Under the pieces are notes generated by a model, which saw only the letters and a list, made by a program, of their open reading frames with translations, was not told where the DNA came from and did no database searches. Made by a program: the position numbers and the translations under genes. Positions 23,594 to 35,519 of a stretch of DNA of 64,000 nt are shown in pieces. The stretch is from Alternaria dauci (lineage: Eukaryota > Ascomycota > Dothideomycetes > Pleosporales > Pleosporaceae): the NCBI RefSeq assembly GCF_042100115.1, contig NC_091272.1, positions 1,488,001 through 1,552,000 of the forward strand, read 5' to 3'. The stretch's first letter is position 1, and each line of letters opens with the position of its first letter.

Positions 23594-26500
23594 GATGGCA
23601 AGGGTATAAAAGAATTAATAAAAAGGTGGAAAGATGTAAAAAGTTGTTGCCGTCTAGGGCAAAGGATCCTCACTGAGGATGGATGTGGTGGTCAGATGGA
23701 GGGGCTTCGAGACTGAAGCAAGGCAAGGGTGGTCGATTGGGAAAGAAAGGTATCCAGTATGGGGATATGGTACTTGGCGGCTGAGTAGTGGCCCAAGAAA
23801 CTGGAGTAGGATGGATGAGATGGGAGGACTATTGGGTTTCGAGCTGCTCCTATATGTATGTGACTAGGAGGCAAAGATAGGCGTAAGATATCAAGATGGT
23901 GGTCAGGGCGTGGATCGCGCGATGACAAGCACAGTGGATGCCGGATCTGTGACAACCCATGTATTGCGGAACGAAGCACTGCAGAAACATATTGACGTGA
24001 GAGCGAGAGTGGATCCCGGACCACTTCCTGTCCTGGATAGTCCAGCCATGATTCCGAGGGTTAATGGCGTGCAGGTGCCGGCTATGTCGCCGAATGCTCC
24101 TATGCCTATTGATAGATGGCGCATGCTAGGCGTGGAGACAAGCGGCTGAGGTATCGAGCCAATGCGTTACGAATGATAGCAAACATGAGACGTGGGGACC
24201 TGGATGGTAAGGGCGCTGTCTCAAATTCGGGTTTAGTGTGTCGGATCCCCTCTCATAAGCCGTGGTCGATAGACATGGCGTCCGTGTGTTTTGCTATCAA
24301 TTACAGCATCTCCCAAGCGAGTTCAGGCTTAGATCTATGCAGTCAGGATGAATTGATGATGGTCGAATCGTTGTGTCGAAGCTGTTCGCAGTGTACCCTG
24401 TCAATGCCACGCTTGTTACTATAGGCACCACGCAACCGTTGGGTCTGGAAATCGACTAGGTTTCTCGTGGCACATGCGAGCCGTGACCTCGTGGCTAGTG
24501 TGCTCTTCGGGTCAACGACATGTCGTACCGAAGTATCCTAAGCGGTGCTCTGGATCCAGACATGGGATTGATAAGCCAGGAGTCAAGAGAATACGGCTGT
24601 GGACTACAGAAGCTGCCGAGCTTCAGTCAGCAATTCCTCGGCCGTGTACCAAGTAAAGTGGTGCCACAGCGTTGCAGGCGTCAGTCAAGCTTCTGGAGTC
24701 CCCGCTCGGACTGGTGACTGGGTAAAGGTGCTTGTTGGTTAGGGCTAGCACGAGGCATAGCCTAGGTCTCGGAATCTGGGAGTCGCATAATCTCTCAGTG
24801 ATCGTCGGTGCACCAACTCATCGGGGCGACCGTTTTAGGTTACTCTTCGAATAGACACAGAGAAAAACCATTCTTTGGACGAGAGATCGATGTTTGACCA
24901 TGGTAGGGCCCAAGCGTCCAAGCCGCAAGCCGCAAGCCACGACAAGAGCGCCGTTGACGAACTGCTCGTGGTATCTTCGAGTCACGGCCGAATACGGTAT
25001 TCGGTTGCTGAGGGCTGAAGGATCATCTCCCTGCCTGTACTACAGTCAGCTTGCCCATAACCCGGCGTCCCCATTACCGACGCCACAGGCGGTACTCCGA
25101 GCGTATAACAGTATACAGTCAAGAGGTTACTAGGGTATCTTTGAGCACATGCTACCTGCTACGGTAGATCCGGGCGGTCCCCGCTTGTTTCCGCGCAACT
25201 CCTGGCATTGAGTCGCGGTCGAAATGAACGGACTGCAAGCTCGGACGGATGTCGCGGGAGCATCGCGGAAGGCCTGACCGTCCTTAGAGCATCGAACAAC
25301 GGCCATGTAGACATTGTGGATGAGATTCGTGGCGCGAATGGAATCAGGCGGGAGCGTTAATCGAGCGTGCTAACGAAGAGCGTGTTGGTGATTACGAGGT
25401 GACGTTCATTACGGAGAGCGGAGAACCGAATAAGCAAATCTGTCAACGATCGACGTCGCGTTTCTGCCTCTGATCACCGCCCAGCACACGTGTCGTTAGT
25501 TACCCAGCCACACCTGGCCAACTGTCTGCCACGCCTTGTCACTAACAGCAGCCAAATCCATACCGCCATGAGAGACTTCATGTTTGAGGCTGAGAATAGA
25601 AACTCCCTCTGTGGGCTGCGTTTTGCTACTCTACGAAACAATCGACAGCGAGTGGGGTGGCCGCGTCGCGAGTCGCGTAGTCAGCGAGGCGAAAAGTCTA
25701 AACGCCCTGCGCGCGTCGTAGAAGCCCTGAAATGGTTCATCGCGACTCACGTTTCATTCTCTATTTTGAAGTCTGCCAAAAAAGGCACAACCACTTTGTT
25801 TGACACCACGTCGCAGACTAGTACATCGGGTGGCGGCAAGCGCTTTGGTCAGTCTTCCTTTTGCACAAAAAGGCTTTTTCCCATTTGAGCGCCTACCTCC
25901 CTCATTTCCATCACATTTGTTCATTGGCGTTACTTTTAGACTGATAGCGGCAGCCAGGAACGGAAGATACCTGCGTATTCAAGACCAAGAAACCTGAGAT
26001 AGGGGTTTGGGCCAAATTGTGCAGCTACGCCTACCATGGCTTGACATCATGCGTAGAACTGAGATATCCATCCCACCAACGCGCGTGTCGGATCGATCCC
26101 ATTCCACCTCCAGTGATTGAGTAACCGCCAGTGGTGATTAGGTCAGCTTTCACTTGGCCAGCACATCTCTCAACACCTTGCACGCGAGCATGTGTCGACG
26201 TCCGTGAGTCTTCAAACTACCAGCCAGCCAGCCCTAGGCATTAGTACCCTCGAAAGATGCACGACGCTTGCTGCAGCTATAGCTTCGGCCCCACGTCGAC
26301 CAAATTCCTGTCCGCATGTATGTAGCGGTACATTGTTGAGAGAAGGATTCATTTCGATCTTACAGGCCATTCCCCACAGTAAACCTAATTTCGACTGAGA
26401 AATGTCCTACGGCGTCAACTTCGACATGCGTCATGCATACAACAGCCGGAGGATGCTTTGTCCATTGTGCATAGTGATCTCACCATCTGGCCTAAGTCTC

Positions 26501-29500
26501 GCATCAGCAGCCTGCACTCTTCGGCTTGGCGCTTGCTCGACGGGTATCGCTACGAGATGTGGATCCGGCCGACCACTGGAGATGTCTACATCCTTTTCGC
26601 TCACTGCAGTGAACCCATGCGATGGTATTTTCGTTCGTTGCGACTAGTTCGGATATCTATGATCACATGTGGGTGGAACTGTCCGGAGCGTTGTGTTAGC
26701 GTAACGGCAAATGTGCAGGGCTCCGTCTGGCATCACGTCAAGCTCAACAAATCCCGAACCATTGTTGATGCACACGGGAGATAAAGCGCGCGGATCAGTG
26801 TCAATATTCGAGAAGGGGAAATATCTGAGCTCGCAAAATAAACGATCATGGCTTGGACAACTAATAGCACCAAATCCAGAGTCATCATCCGTCGGGAGGT
26901 AAATCCGCCAAGCTCGATGCGTTCTGACACTTCGCCTATTCACCCAGCTGAATTGGATATGAGGTCACTTGTGTGTAGTGCTTGTTGCCTACTCTACTTA
27001 GTCTGGAAGCTTGCGAGACCTCGACTAGAGAACGCCTGTTAGCCTCCGCCGATTCGCCCTATGCCTTTGCATCTTTTCGAATATTTGGCTCTCCCCCGTC
27101 ATCTCATCACGGTGGTTCCTCAACCGAGACAATAAATTCTCTAGTTCTACTTCTAACGGGCCGTACAGATGACAAGTGCGGGCCGAAGGCAATGGCAAGA
27201 TCGATGATGCGGGCATTTTGCATGTCTCGTGTGTGCGTTATTTACACATGCACCTTCAAGTTTTACCTGCATGGAGCTAGAAACTCGCCTACAACAATGC
27301 ATTGCATACACCTAGCCCTGAAGCGCAGCAGGAACGTTGAAAAGTCTTAGAACCAAGTCTTCGAGATCAGATCTTCCGTAGCGATACGTCTCAGGCTTCG
27401 GAACTATCTTCCGCGATCAGCGAACACCCCACATGAAGATCTTGGGAATTAGCTGCAGCACGCCTAGCAGCCCCTTTACTCCAAATGTAGAAGTGCCAGT
27501 GCCTAAAGCGATCGCCCATAGATCCGCTTCATGTTGGTTGGATCTTGAAACGATAGCGCGGCGGCAAAAGACGATGAGGCCTAGCGCGCATTCGTGCCGG
27601 ATCATCGCCCTAATGGTGAAATCGAAGTTGCACATGTGGATACTTTCGCCTCATGAGTATGAGGAATGTATGAGACTCAAAAGTTTCTAGACTGTGTATT
27701 TGTTTCTAGCTAGGTTCTCAGAACGTCGGGGGCTGCCTAGCTAGGTACTTCTGGTTGGCTTCTACGTCAGAGAAATTATTGTGAGTTTTCAATAGACATT
27801 GTGGAACTAGTATCATCGATTGGAGATAGCAATACAAGCACTATCAGAGTCGAAGGTTGCGATAGTGGCGCTAGAACTCTGCTACGATGGTGCTCTCCAA
27901 TTTGCCAGGAACCGGACATGTAAATGATTAATTTCCTGACGTCATCGCGTCGCAGTGCGGGATCTGCAGATACCTTTTCATGTGCTTGTCAACTACTTAG
28001 ATAGTTCGGTCTAGGTTAGCACGAGCTGCACGTGGGAAAGAATCTTGGATTTGTTCCGATAGTTAAGATTGCGTTAGGCTCTTGCGAAGATCATAATATA
28101 TTGAAAGCAAATTTGTTCCGAAGGGATTGACAATGACATGGTAAAAGCATGTGTCCATTATGACGTTTGAATCACGATCCACTACAGACTGCAGTCGAAA
28201 TAGGCAATCTTCAAAACGAGAGGAATAAATGTACATCGATATCCAGGTACTCTTGACTTCAACTAACCACTGCCATCCATAGCAATTCCACAATATGGAT
28301 GGTACGTAGGACATAAGGATCAGTGTTACTGAGGTCGAGTTACGACCTAGTTTGGTTTGTCAGGCCATGTCTCCCGATATGAGGCTGTCAGTATGTGCTA
28401 AAGTGACACCCGGTGACACCAGGGCAACATAAGCCATCAAATGGTACAATATGGAGTCGTGAGCCACATCTGATGGTACATGAAAAGATGCATTCGGATT
28501 CTGCATCAGCCTGGGTATCACTGTAGTTGTATAAGCATATATCAGACTCAAGTCACGAATGTCCAATATCTCCAACGCTTTCAAATAGTTCAAACAGCAA
28601 TTGTTTGGCAAATTAATCTTTGAATTCCAGCAACATCTAGCACACCAACATTCTTATCTTCGGAGTAGTTGCTCTGTCTCTCTGATGCGATCAGAAAATA
28701 ACAGTCCAAATCTCTGCTTTGGATCACGGCATTGATTTTGCACTTGTATGGGTCCTTGGAACTTTAGTGTAATTAAGAACACCCTTTTGGCGTGTAAAGT
28801 GTGAAAAACGGCAGAAACGCGTCCTAATTTGATAAGGCTTCTCGTGGGATTCGAGTTGGCTTCAGTCACAGCCTCCAAGAGTACCTGGTCGCTACCTAGG
28901 TACCTGGTTGCACTTGAACGTCCAATAAAGCAAGGTTGTCACGAACACTCAACGAAAACATCATTCTCGTCCGGCCATAGATCATCGCAATACCCGTGGA
29001 CATGAACCATCTCACCACGAGAACTATTATACTTGAAGGACATCAAGTTACCGCCTTATCTGTGGCACACTACATTCCTGACTTAGTCAATACCGTCTAC
29101 ATGTGTTCTTGGACGTTGTCATACCTCAGATATTTCGTTTACGACGCCTTGGGAAGCTTGTACCACGCAATCTGGTACTACGTTACCTATCGCACCCATC
29201 CACTGTACCATGACGCCTTCAAAATTCGAATGGGCCTCATGTATCTCGAGTATCTGACATCCGCGAACACTTAGTGCTACTCTGTGTACCACGAAGGCCA
29301 CGCGCGTGGACATTGCGCCACGTAAAGACGACGCATCTAATTTCGTGGTGCATAATCTAGCTTGTGGAACAACTTCGGAATCACAGTCGTGCGAGCGCAA
29401 GCAGGGCCATTTGTCAGCGGACTGTCTTTTTCGTCTGACTGCGGAAACACCGATGCCTCTAGATACATACATATCCAGTAGATAGGATGCAGGGTCTGTT

Positions 29501-32500
29501 CTGGCTTCACTGAGTCGACATACCGATCCAGGCCTCTTGCTATTTCCGAGAAACTAGGTATTTGAGTGATGAAAATACCACTCCGATACGCCGGGCGTGA
29601 CTGTCCGGAGCTGTCATCCGCTGCATGTAGGTGCCACATGGAGAGGGTTTTGTTCCCTATCGGCAAAATCATCTCAAGCCCTCCATCTTGCGGGCAACCG
29701 AGAATGCTATCCCTGTCTTTCTCGTACTAATCTCGGCTTTTTTGCGAGTCAATCTTCTGCTCACCACATTACTGTAGTGACGACTTGACTCCGCATTTGA
29801 CCAATGGAACAAGGATATGGACAAATCGATAAACCAGTTCGCGGCCATGATTTAGTACCATTATGCAAAAGGCGTATTGGCATTGCGGTCTTGACTCGCA
29901 GGCTACTTGCAAATCTATGACTACCCGTGAGCCTAGTTCTCTTGCGCGCATCATCCGGGATGCATGCATCGCGAAGGGGACTGCAACCTTGGAAGTGAGG
30001 CAATTTACATGCTGGAGCCGCGGATGGCAAAGTAGGTAAGCTGGACAGCAAATCATGGAATGAATTTACAGCTTAGATTGCGCGGCCACCAGGAATAAAT
30101 ACCGACCCGGCGAGGCCTTCTCGGTCCGCCTTCTAGACGCCGCTTATGAGGATAAAAGCGTGATACGAGACTTTCGCTTCCGCCGCGTGGGTGCAGACGT
30201 GCAGACCCTGCCGATAAAAACATCCATGGATATAGCAAACGGGACGACCACAGTTGTATAAACGGTTTAACGCACCTCAATAGCCTGCTAGCCAGCACCC
30301 AAGATGGTGTCTGCATATTGCCGCAAGAAATGTGGACTACAGAAGAAGCGACGTCCAAGATAACGTATGTAGTCGATCTAGCATAAGTCCGTGGGGTAAC
30401 GATGGAGGCTACTCTCCAGCCTTTCTCTTGTGAAGACTATGGTACCATGTGTCTGTCCTATCGTCGACCACTCTGGGTATGAGCAAGACTGTCCTGAATG
30501 TGTGTGGTTGTCGTATGATCTGTCGAATGTGAGTACACGCAATGCAGTCGGTTGAGCCAACGGAAAGGGTGTGAAGAATATTGCATCTCGTTACCATAGG
30601 TACACGCGCCTACAAACTTGATCTGATTACCATTAGAACCATGTTTCGGATCCTACACTCGAATGAGATAGCCTCGAGAAACCCGGAAGTGGGGCTGTGA
30701 ACGATGCGCGTGCGCTGAATGAGAATCACCGAGTCTCCATGTCGTGGTTCTAACATGCAGAGGAAAACCTCAATCCTATCATCATCGCTCATACACCAAT
30801 GCACTGGAACAAGTCTAGAATATGCCTCGAACGCCACAAGTGACTTAAGCATCCGCTGGCGATGGCACTAGCTAGCACCTAGCAACGGGAGCTGCCCTGT
30901 TGATATTTGGTTATGCAAAGTGAGAAGCTGAGCCATGTCCACAGCCTGAAGCTGCAATGCTGAGCCGAAAGCTCACCCAGAGGATGATGATGACCATCAT
31001 GGTCCGCCTTGCAGTGCGATCGGACAAAATGTGGAGACTAGTGAGATGAAATGATGCTTAGGGGCCGATAACGAAGGAACACATTACACCTAGATGTGCA
31101 TGGGAATGGTAGCGCGAACTCGCAGAGGTAACACAACCGCGAGACTCTTACCTACGCGGGCAAAGTAAATCGTGCTAGTATATTCGATAGGGCTTCCGCA
31201 CAGTGTACAAGGTTGTTTGGATGGAAATAATGCCGAACAACGATGCGGTACTCCGGTGCCACACGGAGCTCCTCGAGCGGCAAGTACCTAGGCAGTCATC
31301 TAGGAACTCCTTGCCAGACAGGACATGGTCGGAAGAGCGAATTCGATGCGAGAGCGGGCTTACCAAAATCGGTTTCGGTGTCGCATCGCATACAACTAAA
31401 GTATCGTTTCACGAAGCTGACTGATGCGCAGTAAGTGGTGTGATCTCTGGGGGCCTGTTGGGTGTCGAGAGGAACAAGCCTGACCAAAGGAGCCTTCCGC
31501 CCGCAGGCTAAACCTCTGAGCCACTTCACATGCCTTGAGAGAAGCTTCGGTGCATTTCATGGTAGTAATTGGCGACCCTTCATGACGGCTTACCGTTTGA
31601 AATAGCTGGTGATGTAGATCCCCAGAATCATGGAATGAGGGGAGTTTGCAGCCTGCTAGCGCAAACGTGGACGACGCCAATGCTGATTGGCTACAACTAT
31701 TGAGCCACCAATATTTTTATACATAAGCCCTGCATGATCGTCATCGATGACCACTGCGAATGGTTTGCTGGAAATGCTGTCATCTTCCTCGTGTGAAACT
31801 ACCGTGATGGCCGTGTTGCTCTTATCGTGGAAAGTCCCAAACGGTGAGACAGTGTGCTGGGCTCAGACTGGCAGCCAGTCAGCGACATGTGCCGGACGGG
31901 GAACCGGCATTTTGGACGTGTTGCCTATCCACGTTGTAGCAGTGTGTCTTCGTGTTTGACAGGCGTGCAACTTCTCCACAGCGGGATTTCTCGGCAGACA
32001 GCTCACCAGGTCTCCGCTCCCGCCTTGTTTCTCCGTCCAATAGGAGTTCACGGAGATTTCATGACGATCATGAGTTACCCGTTCAGATATCTATGTCGCA
32101 CACACAGTACGAAGCTCAATTGCGAAGTCTGTCACTGGCTGCTGTGCCTCGAAGCGGTACATTTAAGATAGGCGTTCCAGCGGGGGCCCAATCCGTAGCC
32201 TTACGGTCCTTATCGCACACTACCGGATGCTACCCATGGATCTCTGGGGTGTAGATCATCCCACTTCTGCGCGAGACAATCTGGCTTGCAACATGCATGT
32301 TTGGTACTGACTTGGGCTCAAGTTAGCATTCTTACGAAACTTTGGGATTCTGCAATTGCGTCAAAGCCTAGTGACCGGAAAATAAGCTTGCTGCCGGAGC
32401 GTTGGCAACACTCGGCACTGCTGTTGGCCAACCCTTCTACGTACCGTCGTGATACGAAGAGGCATTCCAAATCATCGAGCCACCTGAACGAACTCGACCA

Positions 32501-35500
32501 TCTACCCTGCGTTACTTCGTGGTGATGCAATGGAAAGCGAACCCATGGAGTCGAATGACAGGAAAACTTCTTCGAACGAGCCATCTCATGTGTATGAGGC
32601 GACGTGTAATGAGGCACGATACAGCCTTGAGCAGAGAGCCCAGTAGCGGCATGTCGCGTGCTGGGAGACAGGCTCGCTTCTGCTTCCACACACCATTCCG
32701 CGCCAAAAGAAGCCTCGTGTTCTTGATTGAAGATTGATTACAATTTTAGCATCACGGGCCGCGACAATCAGGCTTCTGGTATTGTAGGAGCCTGAGATAA
32801 GGGGTAAAGAAGAGATTTGCGGGCTGTGAATTGAGTACGTAGGCTGTTCGCTCGCGTGCGCGATTCTGAGGCAACGGCAGACGCGAAACAGTAGTTCCGA
32901 ATGGCCAACGGCCGTGCTCCAAACATCGGTGGTATTAGGCGGCTCGTGACGCGACTTCGAAGTCTATATAAAAGTCGAAACTGTTTCAGTTATCCGGTGG
33001 GTGATGATGATGAGAATGACGTTCTTGGCAGTTGTTCTCAGTATTATTCGTGCGTCTTGCCTCGTAGCACAGCAAAGTGTTCCCGTAGCTGATGTTTCTC
33101 GTGTCTTCGCGAACGCGTCCATGCTGTGTGGCGCAGAGCCCGGAATAGAAGCGGAAGCGAATTGTAGGCCCAAACCTTGTTCGGCCGATCTTTTGGCTCA
33201 AGCACCCTGTATCTGTCGAGATCAGCCTTAGGGCTGGCGTGGGGTTCCCGCATTTGGCACGTTGCTGGGAGAAGCGATTCCTGCTGCCTCTCTCAATTGG
33301 AGGTGTCGGACTGACGTGCAGATCTTTGCCTTTTGCTTGCGATGTTCAGGTAGCCTCTCTCGTGAGACCAGCGCACGTCTACATACATGGCGTGCTTCGG
33401 CGTTGCGGAGTACTCGCAATATCATTTGCATCATGGAAAATATCAGGTAAAAGGCGTGATGATTACACACTGACTGGGTGGTGCATTCGCGACATTAGCC
33501 TCAGCGGCATGCCGCGAGTGTCCCAGTTGAGCCCGGGTCAGCAGCTGATTCGTGCGGTACCGTGACCGCCCATCGAACTTTGGTTACAGTCGCGACCAGA
33601 GGAAAAAGCAGAATTGAAAGCTGTCGAAGTAGACCGCAACTGATCGCCAAACAAAGCAATTCACTGTTGAATACAACAGACTTTGACGGTGAGCAAGCAG
33701 CTTGTGACTAGAGGCGGAACAATGCATCCAGACGTGTCAAACGCACCGCCTTGCCGTCTGGAAAGCGCCCTGCGTTGACTAAGGATGAAGCTGTAATAGA
33801 ACCACTTTTTGTGTTCCGGCATCACGTGCGGCAGTAGGACCAGCAGAGCAGCACGCACACGCTACTCGAGCTTGCCATGGCGCCCGCGATAATGATAGCC
33901 ACGCCAGCGCCAGTGACGCACTCGGCTCACCGTTCGAAACAGTTGACGACCCACCGAAGTACGGGGACAGAGTAAGAGCGTCTGGGTGAACCGTGTAAGC
34001 GTGGCATCGAAGTGGGGTACTCGGTTGGCGTAGAGGCACTGTTGCAGTGGCCTTGGGAAGCGCGAACCTTGGCCAGAAATCAATACGATTTGAACGACAA
34101 TGGCCTCGGACGCCGGACAGAAGATTTCAGTCGTTGACTTTATTTAGTGGCCACGCGACAAGACGGTAAACTGTATCGAGGCCCTGATACGAGAAAGAGA
34201 GGTGCTCATCATCTTCGGCGGCACCTGTCAACCACGACTCAGCCGCGTGATGCTGACATGCCTGTGTGTTATCTCGTGTGCGCTGCCCATCAGTACCCGC
34301 GCGAGTACGAAGACGCGAGAGGCTGCGTATCGCATCGCTCGCGGCGAGGGCTGAGGCGAGCTCACCGCTGCCAGATACGTTAGTGGGCTGCTCGGAAAGC
34401 GTCTATATAGAGACGTTGGTGTATCTTACAGCAGATCCAAGAGCCCTGCTGGTGCTGATCCGACGTGTGTGCGGGTGCAGATCGTGGCAGTAATATTGTC
34501 GTATTACAGAATACATTACAGCTGTACGGGTGTGTCGCTGTCTTTTTCCAGGGAGCCATGCGGCAAGCGCTCGGTTTGCGGACTTGTGGCTGACGCGGGC
34601 TCGGCGCTCGTCCCCCGTCACTCTCAGCACGAACCTCCACCTCGCTGGGCCTCCCCCTCCACCAATCTAGTCCGCGGTGCAGATCTCCAAGATGCATCCC
34701 TGCTGTTGCTGAGTCTTGTTATCAACGCCGTGCAGATGCCCCTGGTCGCTCAAACAAATCTTGGGCTAACCCGGTCAGGCTCGACCCACCCAAGAGCCTG
34801 GCGCGCTGCATGTAACTGCGAGGCACTAGCTCATCCTCTCGTGCAGCTGGATCCCTCCCCAATTGATGAATTCATCGTCGCCCAGATGCATAATCAACAC
34901 TCCCTGTTGGGAACACCCGCTAGTCAAACCCGCTCTTGCATTGCCTACCTCTACACGTACTCGGACGTCGAGAAATACCCTTCCCCACGTCAACTCCCCT
35001 CCCGTGATCATCTTCCATCTTCATACATCTCTTTCCGCCCGCTCGAGCCTGCTCAGCCCGCTCCAAGACAACCGTACAACCGGGCCTGATCTTGACCTTG
35101 TCTCTCTCAGACCACTGCTAGTCGCTTTCCTCTGCAGTCAGCTCCACAGCCGTCTTAATCACGGCTTCCGTCTGACGTCCCAACGGAATCGTCTTGCCAT
35201 CTACTTGACGTCTGCTATTTCCACCTAGCTCCAGACTGGTCTCCATGTCCGCCCCGTCTTAGAGACCTTCCAGGACCACCGGACTTCGGACCTATTACTC
35301 CACGATTCCAATTCCACTGGACTGAACCTTGCAGACTACGCTTTTGCCTCGACATCCCTGCCTTGCAGTCTATGGCATTGTCCTCTTGTTGAAGCTTGGT
35401 ACAGCACACCATCCCCGCACCTCTCTTGCCAAATCTCGCTCAACTACTGTTGTGTGGAACAACATCTAAAGCCAGCCCTTCCTTCCCCCGGACTACACAT

Positions 35501-35519
35501 CTCCAATCCGTGATCCAAG
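23594..35519. other. 11.9 kb gene-poor spacer between PKS and CMR1
   Basis: No open frame here has a recognisable domain, a clear fungal intron pattern or convincing codon usage. The longest ones (132 codons at 25490-25888, 123 codons at 32318-32689, 206 codons at 34469-35089) look like chance frames. The left end must contain the PKS promoter and the right end the CMR1 promoter. The last 600 bp before CMR1 is pyrimidine-rich. I saw no terminal repeats, transposase or reverse transcriptase remnants. Old, fully decayed mobile elements or noncoding transcripts cannot be excluded. Confidence 0.55.
34404..34409 (+). promoter_or_regulatory. TATA-like element far upstream of CMR1
   Basis: The hexamer TATATA sits inside short inverted arms (CGTCT and AGACG). 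It lies about 1.1 kb before the CMR1 start codon. If used, it would imply a long 5' leader. The assignment is by motif only. Confidence 0.2.

Noticed and set aside
23605..23612. TATAAAAG just upstream of the PKS start codon
   Set aside because: It reads toward the plus strand, away from the PKS, and lies within 20 bp of the ATG. It cannot serve as the PKS TATA box, and no plus-strand gene follows.
25490..25888. 132-codon plus-strand frame in the PKS-CMR1 spacer
   Set aside because: No recognisable domain or exon partners, and within the length expected by chance in 12 kb.
34469..35089. 206-codon plus-strand frame upstream of CMR1
   Set aside because: No family, no splice pattern and low-complexity composition. 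I treat it as leader or promoter sequence rather than a gene.
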